DNA of 64,000 nucleotides from Dermanyssus gallinae (lineage: Eukaryota > Arthropoda > Arachnida > Mesostigmata > Dermanyssidae): assembly GCA_003439945.1 (NCBI GenBank), contig QVRM01002356.1, positions 157,555-221,554 on the forward strand. The letters are read 5' to 3'. A model generated the notes under the pieces. That model had not been told where the DNA came from. It worked only from the letters and a program-made list of their open reading frames with translations, and searched no databases. Position 1 is the stretch's first letter, and the number at the start of each line of letters is the position of its first letter. Positions 32,941-43,823 of the stretch are shown piece by piece. A program made the translations under genes and the position numbers.

Positions 32941-35900
32941 GTAAGTCTTGTCGAGTCTTATTGATAACTGCCGTTGATTCGGCCAGCCAGCCGGCCAGTT
33001 TACTAGCTGTGAGCGCATATACGTGCTAATTGCGGACTCGAGAAGAGACTAGCAGAACCGATTGGGTACATTCGCTCATCCGATGCTCAAAGTGTGACGA
33101 GACGATTCAGAGTCGCTGAAGCTGAAATACACGCAGAAACTGCTATACAGTAAGATGACGAATATGCCAGTTTCGAAGCATCGCAGTCGGGCGCTAACGA
33201 TATTAAGCGTATATCGTATTTGGAAGCGTATTCATTTGGTTTTACGCCTAGGCCAATTCGATAGTAGATAGCCACTCTTGCTGGTCGATCCGCACATGTT
33301 TGACCGGGTTGCGAAGGGCTGTTGTGGGAAAGGTGCGTTCTGTTGAAACGCACAGTTAAACTGCGTTCCTGATAGAAAACGCTTATCCGTTCACTCCAAG
33401 GGCGAGCTGTCCCAGCGGACATTCTGGGTCGGTATTACTAGATTAGAGCAGGCTAGAAATGCCTATAAGTTGTGCGTACGCAAGGCTACTTACTACTCGC
33501 TAAGGTCGTATTATTAGACTATGTGCGAAAGAAACACTGTGAGATCGATTCTCTCTCATACTCTCAGTTGAAGCAAGAGTTTATCTCTTTCTTTTTTTTT
33601 GTCATATAACGGGCAAATGGATTTGAACTTGTGATGGTCAGAACATTGTGCTGGAGGTATATTAATAAACCGTGTATGTCCCGGAGGCAGGTAGCTTAAT
33701 GAGTCAGAAGAGTTAGCGGAGATAAACTAAGAATCTCGGCGGAAGTGAATCAATTCCACAGAAGTTTATGTGTACTTCATTAGGATGCCATTCTCTAGCC
33801 AATTACTCCGTACAAGCGAATCCGCTCAGACACACATCAGTACTCATCTATTTAAAAATAAAAACTAAAAACATTACATACTTATGTCATAACTATCTAA
33901 TATAATCACTAGTGCGACTTTGACGTAAACAGTTGTCGGAGCGCACAGTTTTGTTTGCGAATTCTCGCTAGATACTCATATAATCAAACATATTTATGCA
34001 TATAAATTATATAAACCATTTTGGGCTTCGTACACACGCATATATATATAGGCCTGTCACACAATTTGCGCTCTCTTGTTAGATAAAACATGACATTGCA
34101 CACATACAAGTACTTGTTATTCATTGAAATATTGTTTTTATTCATAGTGACGCTCAATCGGCAAAAAAGCAACTAAGTCTTCTTTTTCCCCATCCTATAA
34201 ACAAGTGATTTTTCCTACGAAATTATTTTTTATTAACCTAAATAAGTGGCAATATGAATGAAACTCATACTTTATTGACCTAAATAAGTGATAAAGTAAA
34301 TGAAAATATTTTTCATTGACCTAATTCAGTGGTAATAAATAGTAATGCAAAGTTAGGAAAGAACGTTGATGCTCAGTTCGCCTGAACACGCTTAAGCGCT
34401 TGAACCTGTTCGCATTGCTCACTATGTAGGGTACCTATTTACAAAGTTTTGAAGCGATTTCAAAGTATAGAACTTGCTGATTGCTTATTTTAGGTTTAAG
34501 CTTGAGCTTATTTTGTCGAAAGTAAGGCCTTCAGACTTTGCTTGCCTTCTCTAGGTCGTTCTAGGTTGAAACCACCATTTCAGAACCTTCTTCTTGCCAT
34601 CGATAGACTTGTACCCAAACACATTTCAAATGGTACCACATGCCTGAGCAGCAGCACGGGGTCTTTTACATTTGTAGGGTAAAGTACTCTGCATTTGGGG
34701 TTTTCAACACTGGCCATTGTTTGTCGCTATGTGCTAGGAACGAACAATAAACCGCACAGGAAAACTAGCATCACTAGCAAGTCCAGCATATTTATATTTA
34801 CACGAAGCCCACTAGCTCATCACAAGCGGGCTCCGGGCGAGCAAACCAAGAAAGAAATAAAAAAACGGACAAATAAGTTCGTGTCAACCTAATATATCTG
34901 TACATATAAATGCGATTTTCTCATGCAGGTGACGAACGCCGTCAATCAGTTGCAGAAGGCCGCCCGGCCCGCCTTTGCCACTTTTATGAAGTATGCCCGC
35001 GTCGAACTCGTTCCACCTAAGCCATCGGAAATTCCACAGGTAGATCTCCACGAACACTCTGCCAAGAAATAAAGCATACATGAATGCGTATGTAGCCGCC
35101 TCGCCTATACAAGGCGAGATTGTACAGTTTACATGTATTGGGTAACGTGCACCAAAGACATATTATATTAACTTCCAGTTTTAAACAAATCAAATGTGTT
35201 TTAAGACAGGCTTGTTTTTAAAGTAAAACATATTTGCTTGAGGTTACTCGTTTTTATGACTTTTAGGTCCTTGTTAAGGCATTTTATCTCACTTCTCTTT
35301 TTGGAACGACGTTTTTTGGCACTGACGCCCTTTAATATATTTTTCGGGGACTGATGACCGCAGCCTAATGAACCGTGGCTTTGAATCCAATACAAGTCAT
35401 ACATTTATATCGCCATCTTCACCATACGATGAAGCATATGTTTACATTTAGTAAATGCAATAGGAGTTTATCATATGTAGAATGCGCATTCAGTCTTTGT
35501 GAGAATATTCTACTGTTTGTAGAATGCCTTCCTTGGAGGTTGACATTTTTAGAACCTCCTAACTATGAAAACAGAGCAAATTGTTTCTGTGATGGGGCTC
35601 TCGTGCAAAACAATCGTTAAAGTCAACCAGCTGTTGTTTGCTGAGTTACTTCTTGTCACGGTTTAATAGCTTGTCGACGGGACAGAATGGAAGGGATGGC
35701 TGTCTTTCGTGAGATTTGAATATTGTCAAACTCATATGCCACGCTGCCTATGTGCGTTTGTTTCCATGCAGAGGGGTATATATATTTATATTTTTCAGTA
35801 AATAAATAATATGCAAGCAACCGAGCTTAGTAACCGAAGGCTTAGTGGCAAAGCCTTTGCCTTGCATTCGGGAGGACTGGGTTCGAGACTTAAACCGGCC

Positions 35901-36256
35901 ACTCTCAAATTGGCTTGCATGGTTTCCAATTTAGACATGGTAAATGCCGGAGTGGATTGAAAATTAGCCGTGACATAAAAGAACCGTACACTGTCATCAG
36001 CTTCACAAAAAAAAACTTGTATAAAAAAACAAAAAACCATGTATCGTCCTAATGGCGCTCCATTGTTACATGCATGCTTATCCCTTAGGTTTTCGCCGGT
36101 TTTGGTCAGCTGATGCGATCGGCGCGAACTGGCGCATGGAAGAACCTCACATTGAAGGAGGCGACAGTCAACACCGTCGCCGCGCTGGATGTTGTGTTTT
36201 GCTTCTTTATTGGCGAATGCATCGGAAAGCGCTCGCTTGTCGGTTATCATGTTTAG
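32929..36256 (+). CDS. ATP5MG: ATP synthase subunit g, mitochondrial (3 exons, 96 aa)
   Basis: A small inner-membrane subunit of the F1Fo ATP synthase peripheral region, involved in complex dimerisation and cristae shape. Exons 32929-32940, 34929-35039 and 36089-36256 join in phase 0. The predicted protein contains FMKYARVELVPPKPSEIP at about residues 23-40, matching the family block YAKVELVPPTPAEIP. Its C-terminal half has LTLKEATVNTV, then a membrane segment (about 72-86) with the G-x3-G motif GECIG, and ends GKRSLVGYHV as in other animals (human ends GKRGIIGYDV). Its length compares with 103 aa in human. If intron 2 is retained, the frame ends after ten extra codons; this lacks the membrane segment and is rejected as the main product. 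SINE A copy 2 lies in intron 2. The gene converges with UTP11. Confidence 0.92.
34205..34345. repeat. Three diverged tandem units of about 45 bp
   Basis: Each unit carries TTATT(A/G)ACCTAA(A/T)(T)(A)AGTG(G/A)(C/T)AA-like sequence, at about 34230, 34275 and 34315, within intron 1 of ATP5MG. Confidence 0.55.
34929..35039 (+). CDS. ATP5MG: ATP5MG exon 2
   Basis: 37 codons between acceptor TCTCATGCAG and donor CAG|GTAGAT, phase 0 at both ends. Encodes the matrix-side segment with KYARVELVPPKP. Confidence 0.9.
35821..36005 (+). repeat. tRNA-derived SINE, family A, copy 2
   Basis: Matches the reverse complement of 5045-5232: GGCTTAGTGGCAAAGCC, GGGTTCGAGACTTAAACC, then the body ending AGAACCGTACACTG and an A-rich run. 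It lies in intron 2 of ATP5MG. Confidence 0.85.
36089..36256 (+). CDS. ATP5MG: ATP5MG exon 3
   Basis: Starts after acceptor TATCCCTTAG. Encodes VFAGFGQLMRSARTGAWKNL, the membrane helix and C-terminus, ending TAG at 36254. Confidence 0.92.
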   Translation, partial: VFAGFGQLMRSARTGAWKNLTLKEATVNTVAALDVVFCFFIGECIGKRSLVGYHV

Positions 36257-36390
36257 CGTATGATATAAAAGCCGGGGGAATGAGAAGCAGAAGTGGGACA
36301 CATTGGAATAGAAATAGGTTTGGAAATTAATTTAACCCTTTTCTGCGTGCGTGAGGAAATCTGCATATGCTTTTAGCCAGAGATGAAAAC

Positions 36391-36396
36391 AATAAA
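36391..36396 (+). terminator. ATP5MG: ATP5MG polyadenylation signal
   Basis: AATAAA 135 bp after the stop codon, between the two convergent genes. Confidence 0.6.
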
Positions 36397-36631
36397 TGCC
36401 CATCAATGTGTATAAGAATGAACAATTCATAAACGAGTGTTTTCAATGGATATTGACGGTCGGGGCTGCAATACTATATCTGTGTAGCAGTAATGTATTA
36501 AATCGTAGCCGCTTATCCGCCTATGTAGAGTGTATAGTAATAGCTGACGCAAAGACTACTGCATATCCTGCTTGTATCACAATAACTATGCAAGATTACA
36601 TTGAAGCAAAGATTGCGATGACCCTTGGGCA

Positions 36632-36637
36632 TTTATT
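36632..36637 (-). terminator. UTP11: UTP11 polyadenylation signal
   Basis: TTTATT on the plus strand (AATAAA on the minus strand), 85 bp after the UTP11 stop. The transcripts need not overlap. Confidence 0.55.
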
Positions 36638-36721
36638 TCAGTCAGCACTGTCATATACAAACGATAAGCCAACAATCGAGCTTCGCAAGAGCCTTTCGGC
36701 GGCCAGTCGGCCATGGTACTC

Positions 36722-36875
36722 CTATCGCTTGCGTTCTTTCGCCCACGCGTAGAGAGGAGCTTGCTGTTTCGTGCCCTCGCGTAATTTCGTCTTCGGTGGA
36801 TGCTTCTTGTCAAGGAGTAGTCTCTTAACTCGAACCTTCTCCTCGATGATGCGAAGGTCATGCTCTCGTTTCACG
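36722..36875 (-). CDS. UTP11: UTP11 exon 5
   Basis: Acceptor ATTTTCTAG. The first base completes an Arg codon, then [20 protein letters not shown] and a basic tail ending WAKERKR, TAG at 36722. Confidence 0.88.
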
Positions 36876-39800
36876 CTAGAAAATATGACACATGTTGGGA
36901 GACTACCGTTAGAAACTGTTGCGCAGGATTAAGTTCTAGACTAAAACTGTTCTGCGCAGCTCCCACGTGGAACACCCTCCAATAGTTACATTAATAGCAG
37001 TCCCACTATTTTCGTTAGGATTAGTACTACTACCCCTACTCTTATTGGTTACCTTAGTACTACAATGACTGAGCGTAATAATAACAGCATCATAGTTCGA
37101 GAGATAAATTAAGTATAGCAGTTACCGGCTCTCCAGCTCGTGGTATTTCTTCTTCGCTTCTTTGGCCACTTGCTTAAGAAGCTCCTCATCAATCGGTAGT
37201 TCCCCTTCGAGATCCTCCAGTTGCAGACGGTTGTATTTCCTTTCGACCAGCTCGTCCGCTGTTCCAAATCTGGCTCCCAGATTCTTCACTTTGTTCACTG
37301 GATCGCCGTTGTCGTTGAAAAATTTGTGCTTGTTGGGAACCTGAACGTCAGACACAAACAGATGTATAAGTTTATATATTTTTTCTAGATATATACAACA
37401 TATGCATTTGGCTGTTTTTACACCGTATAGGCGTTCGCAGAACATAATTAATACAATGAAAATAAGCAAAAACTTTATATCGCTTAATATTAACCTTATT
37501 GAGCTTATGGGCTCTCCCTAACTTGTATTCTACATTGGACATGTATTTCCCAAGTGACACCAGAAAAAAACATGTATTTATTCATAAAACTGCCTCCGCT
37601 AATTATATATATATATATATACACCTTACCTCTTGTGTAAATCCAATGCAATGAAGATTAGCTTTAAGCTTCTCAATCTTTTGAGTTTCAATGACACGCT
37701 TCATCTCAATGTAGCGTAGATCTTGCGTCTGCATCAGCTTCAGTTGCTCTTCCGTAAACTCCTCACCTTTAACCTGATCACGGAAAATGCATGCATATAA
37801 TCACTTAAATAGATTATGGCGTACTATACGCACAATGAAAACTATTTTACCAGTTTGCCAGCCCTTTCAGTAGGGTGGGAGGCAAGCCCCCTAATAATGA
37901 GTTAAAAACCCATGTTCTAGACGCAGCCCTCGAATAGACCATGGTAGCGCAATAGTAGTAATTCGCTATAATGAGATTTTCACATGTATTGCCGCCTGGT
38001 CCTACTGACGCAGGTAGATGACACCCAGGCGAATTACCGTTGGAGGTGATAGGAACACAGATCGCATGTGCTACGGTGAGGTACCTCGCATGGGGCGGGT
38101 ATACTGCAAGTGTCAGGTTTGTGACTGCGTCAAGAGGTCTCCGCAATTAGACAAAACATAATAATTTTAGAGCACCCATCACAAATATGGAAGTCCACCA
38201 TGCCATTGATGCCAAGATACCTTAAGCTAATGGACCACTGCCACGTATCACTAAGACATCGACAACTTGTAACAAATATTTTAAGAAGTTGCACATATGC
38301 AACTAAGCGATATATACTGTCATGCGCACAGCAAACTGTGATATACAATTGACAAGCCTAAAATGATTAAAACATCATAAGATGAAGTGTTCCTAATGCA
38401 AAATCAGCAGTGGGGTCAGGTTTAGGGTGGAATGCTGGCAACGATTTGTCAAGCAAGGCCCTTGGATCGTAGGAACTCCCCGAACAGTGAGGTCGCACAA
38501 ATATTGCTAGAATGTTTATTCGATCGCTCCAAGCACCACACAGTCATCGACTGTCAGCATGTGTTTCAGGTTCCCCAACAGCTATTCATGTAGAATTAAG
38601 ACATCGTCACTCGAACGGGCTACGGTCTTAAATAACGGGACAATTTGCTACGTATCACTTTGTTGCACGGGGACGGGCGTATTATAAATGGGAATCATCA
38701 TGAGAAAGAAACTACGCATATTAACAGGAAATTGTCATCAGTCAAAGGAATCGGCCCGTTCAGACACGCCTCGGAGACGGGCTCATCCGGGGCGGTTTGC
38801 GACAGCGCGCTCGAACTTTAAAGGAAACTCAGGCTAATAAGAATCAGAAAAACTTAATTATGATTCAGATCACACGGTTAACACGCCTGCTGAGGACAAC
38901 TAATTCCTCGCGAGGTTTCGCCAGCCTCGCGAAAGGGGATTATACGGTGACCGCTGGTAGACCAACGGGCGTACCTTAGATATCTTAGATAGCGACCACA
39001 ATGTTCATAGCATATGACGACGGGGAATTTCCTAAATTCATTTCCTAAAGATCCCCTCCACAGGATGCCAAGGTGAGTAGAAAAGCCACAGGATAATAAA
39101 ACGCTTCGGGCTAGGTTGATAAACATCCTGGACCCAAGGCGAAATCCAAAAAGCACCCAGGACTTGCAAAAAGGGTTGCAAGATGTGTGTAGCGGGCCAC
39201 GCAAAGGCCGCGGACTACTACCGACCGGCTTTACCAAGATACGAGTGAAGCGAGCAGAGTGGCTTGGAAGAAGATCGATCTTGTTCTCATCCCCAAAAGG
39301 GATTAATCTTATAGCTCAATGTGCCTTGTCACCACACTGGTGAAAAGTTAATAAAATAGCCCCTTGCGATACTTTGTAGAGAAGTACGGCCTCCTTTCGC
39401 TGATAAAACAGGGTTTAGAAACAACCGATCAGTCCTCCAGGCTGCATTGAGCAAGGAGCTTGCTAATGGTTGCGCTGCTGAGAAAAACGCTGCGCAATCT
39501 CGGTCTATCTGAGATGGAAGCGTTTGTCAACAAGGGATTCGAGTTCGATATGACGGCTGGAGTTTCCCGGGGCTCGATCCTAAGATCCTTTCTATGGAGT
39601 CAGGCATATGATGACGTCTTACTTTTAGACATTCTCCCAGAAGGCATTGAGCTGAGGGCCAATGTCGCCCTTGCGGGGGTCGCTGGCCGGATAAGGGCGG
39701 CTATACTAACATGGCGCCAAATAAAAGTGAGGACAATCTCCTCATCGGGCCAAGGAAATGTTCTCTTGAAACTAACTCTAGACGGTCAGGACATCAAGCT

Positions 39801-40109
39801 CGTCTATACCGCCCGCTATCCGGGAATGCACTTGGACATTGGCTGCGGAGAACACCCCACCTATGTCTGGCAGCAAAAACGCTACTAAGCGTCGCTGTGC
39901 AAAGCCACAAGCCATTCAGCGACGCCGCTTATGGGAAGACCCCACAAAGGAGAAAAAGAAGGCTAGCAATAGAACCCTTGAGGGGGGACAATTGAACTCA
40001 CAATGAGGGGCTGCCTTGAAGACAAGCTCCAATAGGAGCGCTCTTCACAAGCCCTTGTGTAGTTAGTTAATTACATTTCCCTGTAAAGTTTATTAATAAA
40101 TAAATAGTC

Positions 40110-40198
<89 letters not shown>

Positions 40199-41096
40199 CA
40201 ATACACTATATGTCATGTAGATATTTACCTTTAATTGATTCACAGTTCTTGACTATAACGAACAATTTGCGTATGTGTATATATATATATATATAAACAG
40301 GTTGGTTATTAAAGTTAGTCGGTGACAGAATGACCCCGAGGGAACACCTCTAGAGTTTATACCTTGTCGTGGTGAACCCCATCAACGAGAGCTGCATTCT
40401 TCATGTGGAAGTAGAACTCGTCGGGATTCTTCTCAAGCACCTTCTGTCGGAGCCGCTTAATCTGCGCCCGCTTCGCGTTTGCATCTTTCGCGCGGATTCG
40501 ATAGTCCTGTTCCACAACACGGTCACAGAAAAACACAAATCCGCAAAAAGGTCATAACGACATTTAATATAATATACAAATAAACAACTAATGGTCAAAT
40601 AAGCGTCGTGCTAAATCGTGTGCAAATGAGTTGGCAACTGCATGACTGTCACTAAGATTAACATAATTAAGTAATTATTGTCATTGTGTTGATTAAGGTT
40701 AAGGTTGTAATGCAAAGAATGCAAATGAATGTATCCGATCGTACATATTATACGCTGTTACGATGTTACCAACTATATATGGCGACGACGATTCAACGAG
40801 TTCCAGTTCGAGGGAAGATCCAATGACGTGAAGGAAGCACTAGTTGTGTCTGATGTGTTTGTTTATAATTTTACCCAACCTGGGTGTTAATAATAATATA
40901 GCACAACATGGTTAGTAAACACAATATATGGTTGCATGGACACTGACAGGCGACGAGTGCACACACACAACGCCAGTCTTGAAGCGAAACGAACCTTTTT
41001 CTTCTCGAGCGCGCCAAGATGCTGCCGTTCGGCCAGTTGGTGACGTTCCTTGTGAATTCGCTGAGCGACTTTGTTTGACTTCGCAAAGGACGACAT
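36722..41096 (-). CDS. UTP11: UTP11, U3 snoRNA-associated protein (5 exons, 252 aa)
   Basis: A nucleolar component of the small-subunit processome, needed for 18S rRNA maturation. Minus-strand exons 41096-40995, 40506-40363, 37773-37630, 37340-37126 and 36875-36722 join in one frame. Length 252 aa versus 253 in human. Matching blocks in order: [10 protein letters not shown]...[11 protein letters not shown] (family: RKHLGLLEKKKDYKLRA), [19 protein letters not shown] ([12 protein letters not shown]), [19 protein letters not shown] (PEQLKLMRTQDVKYIEMKR), [10 protein letters not shown] (NKHVFFFD), and a basic C-terminus ending ERKR. The N-terminus is basic, as expected for a nucleolar protein. 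Exons 1-3 end in phase 0; exon 4 leaves two bases completed by exon 5. An R1-like retrotransposon remnant and long TA arrays lie in intron 2. Confidence 0.93.
37126..37340 (-). CDS. UTP11: UTP11 exon 4
   Basis: 215 nt from VPNKHKFF to KKKYHELES plus two bases. Donor CCG|GTAACT. If unspliced the frame stops at once (TAA). Confidence 0.88.
37602..37621. repeat. Short (TA)n array
   Basis: TA repeat directly downstream of the UTP11 exon 3 donor. Confidence 0.8.
37630..37773 (-). CDS. UTP11: UTP11 exon 3
   Basis: 48 codons from [10 protein letters not shown] to HCIGFTQE, acceptor GTGATCAG, donor GAG|GTAAGG. The best conserved part of the protein. Confidence 0.92.
38770..39960 (+). mobile_element. 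Degenerate R1-like non-LTR retrotransposon
   Basis: Broken plus-strand frames give a motif-1-like stretch (DLVLIPKG-type, near 39270-39300) and an NRSVLQA-like segment near 39420-39460. A longer frame at 39460-39888 contains [20 protein letters not shown], reverse-transcriptase motif B. Next comes [20 protein letters not shown], the thumb-side R1 block. The YADD core is lost. It lies in intron 2 of UTP11, in antisense. Confidence 0.7.
40113..40140. repeat. (TA)n array
   Basis: TA array separated by TGG from the capped palindrome that follows. Confidence 0.85.
40141..40200. repeat. Perfect 60-bp palindrome: TGGA-(AT)26-TCCA
   Basis: The array is capped by TGGA and its complement TCCA, so the whole 60 bp is an exact inverted repeat able to form a cruciform or hairpin. 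Lies in UTP11 intron 2. Confidence 0.85.
40363..40506 (-). CDS. UTP11: UTP11 exon 2
   Basis: 48 codons from [10 protein letters not shown] to VDGVHHDK between acceptor TGGAACAG and donor AAG|GTATAA. Confidence 0.9.
40995..41096 (-). CDS. UTP11: UTP11 exon 1
   Basis: ATG at 41096, 34 codons ([12 protein letters not shown]... to ALEKKK), donor AAG|GTTCGT. Reading on past the donor gives an unrelated tail, so the splice is preferred. Confidence 0.88.
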
Positions 41097-43740
41097 AATG
41101 CCTGTGTATGTGTTGTACGCCTGTCAGAACAATTACTGGTCTTTTAGCCAGAGACGACGTTCGACGATATCCGAGCTGATTTGCTTAAGCGGTTCGAACG
41201 TTGTGATGTGATCACGGGAAAAAGTTCTCAGAACAATAGATTAGTGCGCCGAGATATCAGAACGCCCGTCGCAAATTCACATGGTGATGCTCTGCCACTT
41301 TGCCATTAAGTGAGCAGAGCCATAATAGAATCACCACCAACTCCAATGGCACCTTCGAGTCTAACTAGTTTTGACAGTGACGGTAATGACAACAACAATA
41401 GCAAATACCAATGCGTTAGACACGTGCTGTATACGGAAATCTACAGTACATTATTGGTACGTCGAAGGCTACGCCATTCTTCGTAGAGTTGATAGAAAGT
41501 TGCGACGAAAAACGTGGCTTGAGATTTACACTGAAGAAACCGCCATAGGTATGTTGTTGTTGTTGTTGATATTGTCAGTGCCGCCTGTTGATTGATCTCG
41601 AGATTTCGAACATCTTTTGATTTCGTCTAGTTGTAAGCATGGACGGTCGTTACGCAGCGCAATGTAAACAGATAGACCGCGCGCGAAAGGTAAACAGAGA
41701 GCAGCACCGCCGCCTTCTGCTCTAGATCCATAACATTTAGTTGCTTGTGAGAAGCGGCAGGCTTATTTAGGGACGTGCCGTCTGCTCAAAGCATAGCGCG
41801 GCGGCCGCCTCTGCCGGCACTATGCAGAATAGTAGTATAAGCTATGACGTACCACTGAAATGCAAACATATTGCCGAATATATATATATAATAATAATAA
41901 TATGAGATATATAGATATATATATATATATAATATATAGGTATACTATATGTATATAGGAGAACTCCTCTAGAGAGGGAAGCTATCTATCACTAGAGAGT
42001 CTACTCTGCATCTCCTTGAGATGTCCTCCATGTCGTTCTCTACTTCTCATCCTAAGAGAGAAATCTCATTATATGTTCTCTCTCTCTCTCCCCTGTTGTC
42101 CTATCCTCTCTCTCTCTATATCTATATATCTATATATATATATAACTTCTGTTACTTAAGTATTAGTGCCTTACTTTTACCACCTCATTCACCTATTAAA
42201 GTATTGATCACCAGCGCTGGAGTCCGCCACTACCGAAACTGTTTAATAAATGCCTAACATATATGTGTTCGTCATTTTTTTGCGATCGGGACAAACACGT
42301 GGTTGCTGTTTTACACAGTCCCTGCCCCTCCCGATTTTAGATTACCATGTTAACAAAATGGACAAGTTTTTATTCGTTAACACAGTCGAGAAACTACGAA
42401 GTTAAGAATAGAAATCAATATCATGACAGAACAGCCGAGTAAAGTATAGCATGAAAACATAATGTAATCTCCTAACTGGTAGTAGTAGTTGTGTAACCCA
42501 AAAATCCTTTTGACGACCTAAACTGGTTCTTTGCTGGATAATGTTGTTAGGCAAAACAGGACATTTTAGCCCCGTTTTAACACACGTGGATTCGCCGAAA
42601 CCAGATACAGCGAACGCGTGGTTCTCTGGTGATAGCAAAGGATCTACTCGCATCTTAGCCCAGTTGCCTGCACGAGATCTAGCTTGGTCCGCACACCCTT
42701 CCGTGCCAGGATATCTTCCGCAGCAAGAAGCGCCACTGGAGTGCGTTCCTGAGGCTTGGAAGACGACTCCAAAGCCGCCTATATAACAGTTGAGGTATGC
42801 CCTGCTGAGGATTGCTCCGCTGAAACGGCGGCAAGCCTCACGCTCAAAGTGAGGTACGAATAAGTTTAAGTTAGCACTGTCCCCACAACATGCCAATGCC
42901 GACACCGCTCCCTATCTTAGGACCCTCTCTTCTCCCCAATTCGAAAAAGGAAGTCCTTCAAAGGTTACCCGGCAGGAAGTCTGTAAGGCGTCGGAATGCC
43001 TCAAGTCGAACAAGTTGCTGATCTCATTTCCGCAAAGCCCTGCGTCCTTTCTAATATGATTGTGTCGCGTCATTTCAACAGTAAAATAAAATAAAAACAG
43101 TTTAATAAAGCAAGACAAACCTTTAGCTATTAAGCTAACCTTTAGCTATGCAATCACTTCTAATATCTACTGTTAAATGTTTGTTATTTGGCAACCGAAA
43201 AAGTAGCCACCACTAAGTTGATAACAAAATAATCCCCATAAAGTGCGCATTCTGCTGCATCTAGTGTTTGTTTAGTTATAATGATGACTTGATTATTGTA
43301 TTATACCTTATGTTCAGGTTATTTGACGTAAAAGCTTAAAAATCAGACATAACAGACGATTTGCTCGCGTTCCTTAATACGACTGTTTGCTTTCACTATC
43401 AGCAGAATTGTATCCCAATTGCAAACCATTCTCTCGCAACCGCAGTATAGCATCTATTTATAGTTCAACTGACACTTTGCAAGAGAATTTCCGCCTCTGT
43501 TTCTAAAAAATAGAAGATTTACTGTAACGAGCTATACGACTAATTGAACAATATGCGCGTTGATTTTGTGACGCCATGTATATATTATCCACATGGGAAC
43601 ATGTACGATGGGTTAGCATCTAAATTGTATATACATTTGTATAACACCATACCAGAGCAGAATATTGTATATATAGCGCGGAGTTGCTTTTGACTCAATT
43701 AAATACAAAAATGTAACAGTCTACGACAAGGAACCGCAAG
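41097..43740. other. Intergenic; no gene supported
   Basis: UTP11 upstream region, then TA arrays at about 41877-41940 and 42110-42145 with CT-rich DNA between them. Frames at 42402-42905 (-) and 42541-42786 (+) overlap, lack recognised domains, and are followed by an A-rich AAATAAAATAAAAAC stretch near 43080. They may be a retroelement end. Confidence 0.4.
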
Positions 43741-43746
43741 AAAAAA
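43741..43746 (-). terminator. RNA polymerase III terminator of tRNA-Asp
   Basis: On the minus strand a T6 run begins 5 bp after the tRNA 3' end. Confidence 0.8.
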
Positions 43747-43751
43747 TATAC

Positions 43752-43823
43752 CTCCCCGTCGGGGAATCGAACCCCGGTCTCCCGCGTGACAGGCGGGGAT
43801 ACTGACCACTATACTAACGAGGA
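43752..43823 (-). tRNA. tRNA-Asp (anticodon GTC)
   Basis: 72-nt gene read on the minus strand. The acceptor arms TCCTCGT and ACGGGGA pair with one mismatch. The A-box region is TAGTATAGTGG, the anticodon loop is CCTGTCACG (anticodon GTC), and the B-box is GGTTCGATTCC. CCA is not encoded, as expected for a eukaryotic nuclear tRNA. No intron. An oligo-T terminator follows. It looks functional. Confidence 0.96.

Noticed and set aside
34929..35071. ATP5MG ending VDLHEHSAKK after reading through the exon 2 donor
   Set aside because: The protein would lack the conserved membrane helix and GKR-GY end, which are encoded by the well-formed exon at 36089.
36052..36330. 92-codon plus-strand frame
   Set aside because: It is a shadow of ATP5MG exon 3 in another frame.
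36586..36861. 91-codon minus-strand frame
   Set aside because: It overlaps UTP11 exon 5 out of frame; the UTP11 frame gives the conserved basic C-terminus.
40871..41096. UTP11 exon 1 extended to a 69-71 aa protein
   Set aside because: The extension runs through the donor AAG|GTTCGT into intron sequence; splicing to 40506 restores the family sequence LEKKKDYR.
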